Source: Bradyrhizobium sp. 138 (GTDB taxonomy: Bacteria; Pseudomonadota; Alphaproteobacteria; Rhizobiales; Xanthobacteraceae). From it: a stretch of 64,000 bases of DNA. The position numbers and the translations under genes were made by a program. This document shows positions 59,992-64,000 of this stretch, piece by piece (position 1 is the first letter of the stretch; each line of letters opens with the position of its first letter). Under the pieces are notes generated by a model, which worked only from the letters and a program-made list of their open reading frames with translations, had not been told where the DNA came from and ran no database searches. The stretch is taken from assembly GCF_023074075.1 (NCBI RefSeq), contig NZ_JADPKT010000053.1, forward strand, positions 62,001 through 126,000. The letters are read 5' to 3'.

Positions 59992-61206
59992 TCAGGACGG
60001 CGCGACCTTGATCGTGCCCGCTTGTCGCAGCGCTTCGATCTCGTTCGCAGACATGCCGATCTCGCTCAGGATCTCGCCGCTGTGCTCGCCGATCTCGGGT
60101 GGATCGTAGCGGTTGGGCAGGCGCCTTCCATCCATGGAAATCGGCAGCAGCGGCGTCTTGGCCTCGCCGCCGCCCGGTAGGCGAATCTCGGTCAGACCGC
60201 CCGAGCGGTTGAGATGCGGATCATCGAAGAGATCGCCGGGCTTGTTCACCGGCGCGTAGGGCAAATCGAGCTGCTCGAGACGGGCGGCCAGATCGGCCTT
60301 GTCCCATTGCTTGAAGATCTTCGCGATCTCGGGGATCAACCAGGTGCGATGATCGACGCGGTCGTTGCTGGTCGCAAAGCGCGGATCGGCGAGCCAGGCT
60401 TGCCGATCGAAGGCACGACAGAACGCGTCCCATTGCTCTTCGCCGACGATGGTGACGAACAGCTTCGAGCCGTCTTTTGTATCGAAGAGATCGTAGACCG
60501 GCCACGGGCTGTCCTTGATCGAATACGGGATCGACGGCTGGCCGCTGACCACCTCGCACATCATGGCCTGCGCCATCAGGAACACGTTGTTCTCGTACAG
60601 CGCGCTCTGGATGTAGCGACCCCTGCCGGTCCGCTGCCGCTCGGCGAGCGCAGCCTGGATCGCGATCACGCCGAACATACCGCCCATGACGTCGTTGACC
60701 GAGGCCCCGGCACGCATCGGCCGGTCGGGCAAGCCGGTCATGTAAGCGAGGCCACCCATCATCTGCACCACCTCGTCAAGCGCGAGGCGGTTCTCGTAAG
60801 GCCCAGGCAGATAGCCCTTGAGCGAGCAATAGATCAGGCGCGGTGCGAAGGCGGCGACGCTCTCGTAGTCGAGACCGATCCGCTTCAGCAGACCCGGCCG
60901 GAAGTTCTCGATCAGGACGTCGCTGCTCTGGATCAGCCTGCGTGCGACGCTCTGGCCTTCCCCGGTCGACGTATCCAGCGCGATGCTGCGCTTGTTGCGG
61001 CTGTAGGTGGCGAAGAAGCCGGCGGCCGGCCCCTTGAAATACCTGGTACGGTCGCCCTTGGGCGGCTCGACCTTGATCACGTCGGCGCCGAGATCGGCGA
61101 GGATCAAGCCGCAGCTCGGCCCCATCACCATCTGGCTGAACTCGACGACACGAATGCCGGCGAGCGGACGAAGCTCCGAGGCCGCCCCGCGCTCTGCCGC
61201 CGTCAT
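59992..61206 (-). CDS. CaiB/BaiF (class III) CoA-transferase
   Basis: 404 residues. LAGIRVVEFSQMVMGPSCGLILADLGADVIKVEPPKGD is the family N-terminus; SRNKRSIALDTSTGEGQ, LIENFRPGLLKRIGLDYE and VQMMGGLAYMTG follow. It presumably activates the imported acid using succinyl-CoA or another donor. Its ATG overlaps the lyase stop by four bases (ATGA). Pairing with an HMG-CoA-lyase family enzyme suggests activation followed by C-C cleavage. Confidence 0.94.
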   Translation of the reverse strand: MTAAERGAASELRPLAGIRVVEFSQMVMGPSCGLILADLGADVIKVEPPKGDRTRYFKGPAAGFFATYSRNKRSIALDTSTGEGQSVARRLIQSSDVLIENFRPGLLKRIGLDYESVAAFAPRLIYCSLKGYLPGPYENRLALDEVVQMMGGLAYMTGLPDRPMRAGASVNDVMGGMFGVIAIQAALAERQRTGRGRYIQSALYENNVFLMAQAMMCEVVSGQPSIPYSIKDSPWPVYDLFDTKDGSKLFVTIVGEEQWDAFCRAFDRQAWLADPRFATSNDRVDHRTWLIPEIAKIFKQWDKADLAARLEQLDLPYAPVNKPGDLFDDPHLNRSGGLTEIRLPGGGEAKTPLLPISMDGRRLPNRYDPPEIGEHSGEILSEIGMSANEIEALRQAGTIKVAPS

Positions 61207-62138
61207 GCCGCCCTCCGCAAAACCTTGGGAATGCCGGCCTCGTGCAGATGTCCCGTCAAATGTTTTGCCGGGATATGGCGGGCGAGAATCTCGCGCGTTT
61301 GCATCAGGCGGTCGAGGTCGATGCCGGTGGAGAGTCCCATGCGCTCCAGCATGAACACGAGATCCTCGGTGACGATGTTGCCGCGCGCACCGGGAGCAAA
61401 GGGACAGCCCCCGAGGCCCGACACCGCGGCGTCGAAACGGCGGATGTCCGCTTCGAGGCCGGCTACGGCATTGGCAAGGCCCGCGCCGAGCGTGTCGTGC
61501 AGATGCAGCCGCAGCGTCATTTGCGACCCGACCTCACGCCGCACGGCCGTGACGATCTGCCCGATCAGCTTTGGGGTGGCGTAACCGACGGTGTCGGCAA
61601 GGCCGATCTCGTCGGCGCGAGCCTCGGCAAAAGCGCGCGCCACCCGGCACACGGCCGCTTCGCTGACATCCCCTTCCATCGAGCAGCCGAAGGAGGTGGA
61701 GATCGCGCCCATCAATTGCGGCCGCTGGCCGACGGGCCGGGCATCGATCGCGGCCCGGACCGCGCGAAATCTTTCGATCTGCTCGTCGACCGAGCGGCGC
61801 ACATTGGCTTGGTTGTGCGTCTCGCTCGCCGAGATAACGAAATAGACGGCGTTGACGCCAGCGGCGATGGCGCGCTCGGCCCCCTTCACGTTCGGCACCA
61901 GCGCGCCGATGGTTGCCGACTTGTGCGTGAGCGCATGCGCCATGACCGCGTCGACGTCGGCGAATTGCGGCACGACCTTTGGCGGCACGAACGATCCGGC
62001 ATCGATCTCGCGCACGCCGGCAGCTGCGATCGTGTCGATCAGCGCGCATTTGGCTTCCGTCGGAACGAAGAGGTCCAGGTTCTGGAGACCATCGCGGGGG
62101 GCAGCCTCGCAAATGTGAACATCGGGCGCGTGCGCCAT
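61203..62138 (-). CDS. HMG-CoA lyase family protein
   Basis: 311 residues, TIM-barrel DRE-TIM metallolyase. The substrate and metal motifs are EAAPRDGLQNLDLFVP at the N-terminus, VREIDAGSFVPPKVVPQF, LHLHDTLGAGLANAVAG (metal His) and the signature SGLGGCPFAPGARGNIVTED with its active-site Cys. It likely cleaves a 3-hydroxy-3-methyl-type acyl-CoA to acetyl-CoA or pyruvate and a second product. AGGAGAG precedes the ATG at 62138. First gene of the operon, divergent from the GntR-type regulator. Confidence 0.94.
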   Translation of the reverse strand: MAHAPDVHICEAAPRDGLQNLDLFVPTEAKCALIDTIAAAGVREIDAGSFVPPKVVPQFADVDAVMAHALTHKSATIGALVPNVKGAERAIAAGVNAVYFVISASETHNQANVRRSVDEQIERFRAVRAAIDARPVGQRPQLMGAISTSFGCSMEGDVSEAAVCRVARAFAEARADEIGLADTVGYATPKLIGQIVTAVRREVGSQMTLRLHLHDTLGAGLANAVAGLEADIRRFDAAVSGLGGCPFAPGARGNIVTEDLVFMLERMGLSTGIDLDRLMQTREILARHIPAKHLTGHLHEAGIPKVLRRAA

Positions 62139-62156
62139 CGAGCTCTCTCCTGGTTA

Positions 62157-62184
62157 ATTGTATATTATTGCATAAAAGAACAAT
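62157..62184. promoter_or_regulatory. A/T-rich putative operator between divergent genes
   Basis: ATTGT...ACAAT outer arms enclose a TATATTATTGCATA core in an otherwise GC-rich stretch of 90 bases between the lyase operon and its likely regulator. Position suits a GntR-type operator, but no perfect palindrome is present. Confidence 0.4.
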
Positions 62185-62228
62185 CGGTGGGACAATCTGT
62201 CAAGCCCCAAAAATTTGCGTGCAGTGCA

Positions 62229-63137
62229 ATGAGCGCATCCGACAGTTCCCGACAGCGCAGCGACAAGAACGGTTCCGAACGTGCCGAACACCTTGCCGGG
62301 CTGATCATGGCGCTCGCCCGGCGCGAAGGCATGAAAACCGGAGACCGCCTGATCGAACAAAGGCTTGCGGATGCGCTGGACCTTTCACGTGCGCCGATCC
62401 GGCTCGGCCTGAAGGCGCTGGAAGCAGCGGGGCTGGCGCGCGGCGAGCCGCATCGCGGCTTTGTGCTGGCAAAGAATCCCACCAGCAGCGCTGCCCAGCC
62501 GGCGCTCGCGGCGGTCAGGCGCAACGAGCAGGTTTATGCGACCGTCGCAGGCGACGTGCTCGCGAGCCGGCTGCCGGCCGACGTCACCGAGGCGGAGCTG
62601 ATGCGCCGCTATGACGTCACCCGGGCCGAGCTACAGCGGCTGCTGGACCGGATCGCTGCCGAGGGCTGGATCGCGCGCCTGCCGGGCTATGGCTGGCGCT
62701 TTGCGGAGACGGTCTCGAGTCCCGAAGCTCAAACGCAGGCCAAGGCGTTTCGCGCGGTGATCGAGCCGGCGGCAATCGCGCAGCCGGGCTTTACGCTGCC
62801 GCAGGAGGTGATCGTACGCCTGCGCGAGCACCAACAACGCGTCTTCGAAGGCGAGCTCGAAAAGATGACGATCGGCGAGATCTTTCACTCCGGCTGCGAA
62901 TTCCATGAAGAGATCATCCGCGGCGCCGGCAATCCCTTCTTTCTCGAAGCGCTCAGGCGTGTGAACTCGATCAGACGCCTGTTCGCCTATCGCAGCTTCG
63001 CCGACCGTGACGGCATGCGGCGCCACGTGCGCGAGCATTTGCGGCTGCTCGACGTTCTGGAGACGCGACGCTACGCGGAGGCGGCCGACTTGATGGCCAG
63101 GCATCTGCAACGCCCGCTGGTGGCGGGCTTGTCGTGA
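62229..63137 (+). CDS. GntR/FCD-type regulator with two winged-helix segments
   Basis: 302 residues. A first GntR-like helix-turn-helix is at about residues 35-75 (MKTGDRLIEQRLADALDLSRAPIRLGLKAL) and a second at about 105-160 (LPADVTEAELMRRYDVTRAELQRLLDRIAAEGWI). A helical ligand domain with FHSGCEFHEEIIRGAGNPFFLEALRRV follows, where His/Glu residues suggest metal-assisted carboxylate binding as in FCD regulators. It probably controls the divergent lyase-CoA-transferase-ABC operon. Confidence 0.88.
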   Translation: MSASDSSRQRSDKNGSERAEHLAGLIMALARREGMKTGDRLIEQRLADALDLSRAPIRLGLKALEAAGLARGEPHRGFVLAKNPTSSAAQPALAAVRRNEQVYATVAGDVLASRLPADVTEAELMRRYDVTRAELQRLLDRIAAEGWIARLPGYGWRFAETVSSPEAQTQAKAFRAVIEPAAIAQPGFTLPQEVIVRLREHQQRVFEGELEKMTIGEIFHSGCEFHEEIIRGAGNPFFLEALRRVNSIRRLFAYRSFADRDGMRRHVREHLRLLDVLETRRYAEAADLMARHLQRPLVAGLS

Positions 63138-63153
63138 TTCCCGTGGTGATCGC

Positions 63154-63753
63154 CTAACGCCGAAGGCCGCCCAAGGCCGGCGACTCGCCGGGCAGCATCG
63201 ACGAGTTGATGTCGCTGTCCATGCGGCCCGATTGCTGCTGGATGAAGCCGGCCCCGAACGACAGGCTGAGATTGGAGGTCGGCTTGAATTCGACACCCGC
63301 GAACCCGCCGAAACCAGGCGCGGCGCTGGAGGTGAGCGGCGCCAGCGAGCTGCCGATGCCGTTGCCGAATTTCAGCGTGTCGAAGCCAGCAAAGAACGTG
63401 ACGGGCATGCCGCCAGCCGTCTTGGTGTTGTAGCCGAACTGCGTGCTATCGTAGGAAAGCGCGCTGAAATTGCCGGCGGAACCGGCCTGATTGAAGCCGC
63501 TCAAACCCAAATTGCCGCGCTCACTGCCGACGAAGAAACCGTTCGCATAGCTGGTACGCCAAGCGCCATCGCCGGCGTTGAAGCTCGGAAAGCTGCCGTA
63601 GGCATCGGAGCTTTGGCCGGCGCCGCCGCCGAGGCCGAAAGGCCCGCCGGGGATCCAATATCGCAGCGGCGCGACCTGTGCATGAACCGCCCCTCCGCCG
63701 AGACAGAGCACTGCGAGAGCTGCAAGAGCACATGAACGTGCAAGGTTGAACAT
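63154..63753 (-). CDS. Secreted Gly/Ser-rich outer-membrane-like protein
   Basis: 199 residues. Signal peptide MFNLARSCALAALAVLCLGGGAVHA cleaved before QVAPLRYW. The mature part is Gly-, Ser- and Phe-rich with repeated GF/GFG patches and ends in alternating stretches (FGGFAGVEFKPTSNLSLSFGAGFI) resembling strands of a small beta-barrel, then a polar tail. No domain recognised. Convergent with the regulator, 16 bases between stops. Confidence 0.7.
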   Translation of the reverse strand: MFNLARSCALAALAVLCLGGGAVHAQVAPLRYWIPGGPFGLGGGAGQSSDAYGSFPSFNAGDGAWRTSYANGFFVGSERGNLGLSGFNQAGSAGNFSALSYDSTQFGYNTKTAGGMPVTFFAGFDTLKFGNGIGSSLAPLTSSAAPGFGGFAGVEFKPTSNLSLSFGAGFIQQQSGRMDSDINSSMLPGESPALGGLRR

Positions 63754-63859
63754 TCAGAGTACCGTCCAGAATTTTGCAAATTATAGTCCTCGAACATCAT
63801 CAATGCCAGCGGAGTGACCGGCGTTACGACCGCAGGTCTCCCCGGGGGAACAGCACCTG

Positions 63860-64000
63860 ATGCCGCACGATCCGTTGCTCACCCGCCTGACATCCGCTCT
63901 TGCCGAAGTCCCAGGCGTTCAGGCCGTCGTGCTCGGCGGCTCACGCGGGCGGGGCAGCGCGCATGCTGCGTCGGACTACGATATCGGCCTCTATTTCAGG
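63860..64000 (+). CDS. Nucleotidyltransferase-domain protein, N-terminal part only
   Basis: 47 residues before the window ends. VVLGGSRGRGSAHAASDYDIGLYF contains the GSxxxG-xn-SDxD pattern of polymerase-beta-like nucleotidyltransferases, with the metal-binding Asp pair. The fold transfers nucleotides to antibiotics, tRNAs or proteins; the class cannot be told from this fragment. Confidence 0.8.
   Translation, partial: MPHDPLLTRLTSALAEVPGVQAVVLGGSRGRGSAHAASDYDIGLYFR

Overview
The window is high-GC DNA typical of an alphaproteobacterium. Gene content and small signatures point to Bradyrhizobium or a close Nitrobacteraceae relative (inference). Signs are a ROSE-type RNA thermometer ahead of an Hsp20 gene, several small conserved rhizobial ORFs, solute-binding proteins, CaiB/BaiF CoA-transferases, and two families of dispersed palindromic intergenic repeats (GTAGGGTGGGTTA type; CTCTCCCGC type).

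Layout. 1-15.6 kb: a cut tricarboxylate-type binding protein, a small phage-associated-looking gene pair, a CBS protein, CYTH-CHAD protein, a cytoplasmic avidin-like protein, a membrane-anchored TAXI receptor bracketed by 41-bp direct repeats, an MFS carrier, two M20 peptidases/amidohydrolases around an enolase-superfamily enzyme, a DUF72 protein, a CoA-transferase, a VOC protein and two coupled tiny ORFs. 15.6-16.8 kb: ROSE-hsp20 and a companion. 16.8-23.6 kb: a sugar uptake and catabolism operon (binding protein, two permeases, Gfo/Idh/MocA dehydrogenase, ThuA-like protein, LacI regulator) facing a divergent SDR dehydrogenase. 23.8-32.2 kb: an unusual accessory cluster: vanadium haloperoxidase plus membrane protein on the minus strand, facing an operon of a SARP-like TPR regulator, a second vanadate-fold (PAP2) protein with a Gly-Gly-Phe repeat, and a leaderless subtilase.

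32.4-44.2 kb: a probable genomic island bounded by a ~165-bp imperfect direct repeat that includes tRNA-Gln at the right end and a decayed tRNA-Gln 3' part at the left end. It carries a 2-oxoacid dehydrogenase operon (E1alpha, E1beta, E2), stress-type genes (monooxygenase, PEBP-like, erythromycin esterase-like, hydrolase-phosphoribosyltransferase fusion, NmrA-like), gene remnants (CBS fragment, DegP C-terminal fragment) and three short tandem duplications. No integrase is visible.

44.4-64 kb: core-like genes: acyl-CoA dehydrogenase, MFS, enoyl-CoA hydratase, periplasmic 5'-nucleotidase, HDAC-family protein, xseB, dxs, deoxyribosyltransferase-like, tlyA and an RlmD/TrmA-type methyltransferase. 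Then comes a minus-strand catabolic operon (HMG-CoA-lyase family, CaiB CoA-transferase, SsuABC-like transporter) divergent from a GntR-type regulator, a secreted protein and a cut nucleotidyltransferase. Starts were chosen mainly by Shine-Dalgarno position and overlap with neighbours; no database search was possible.
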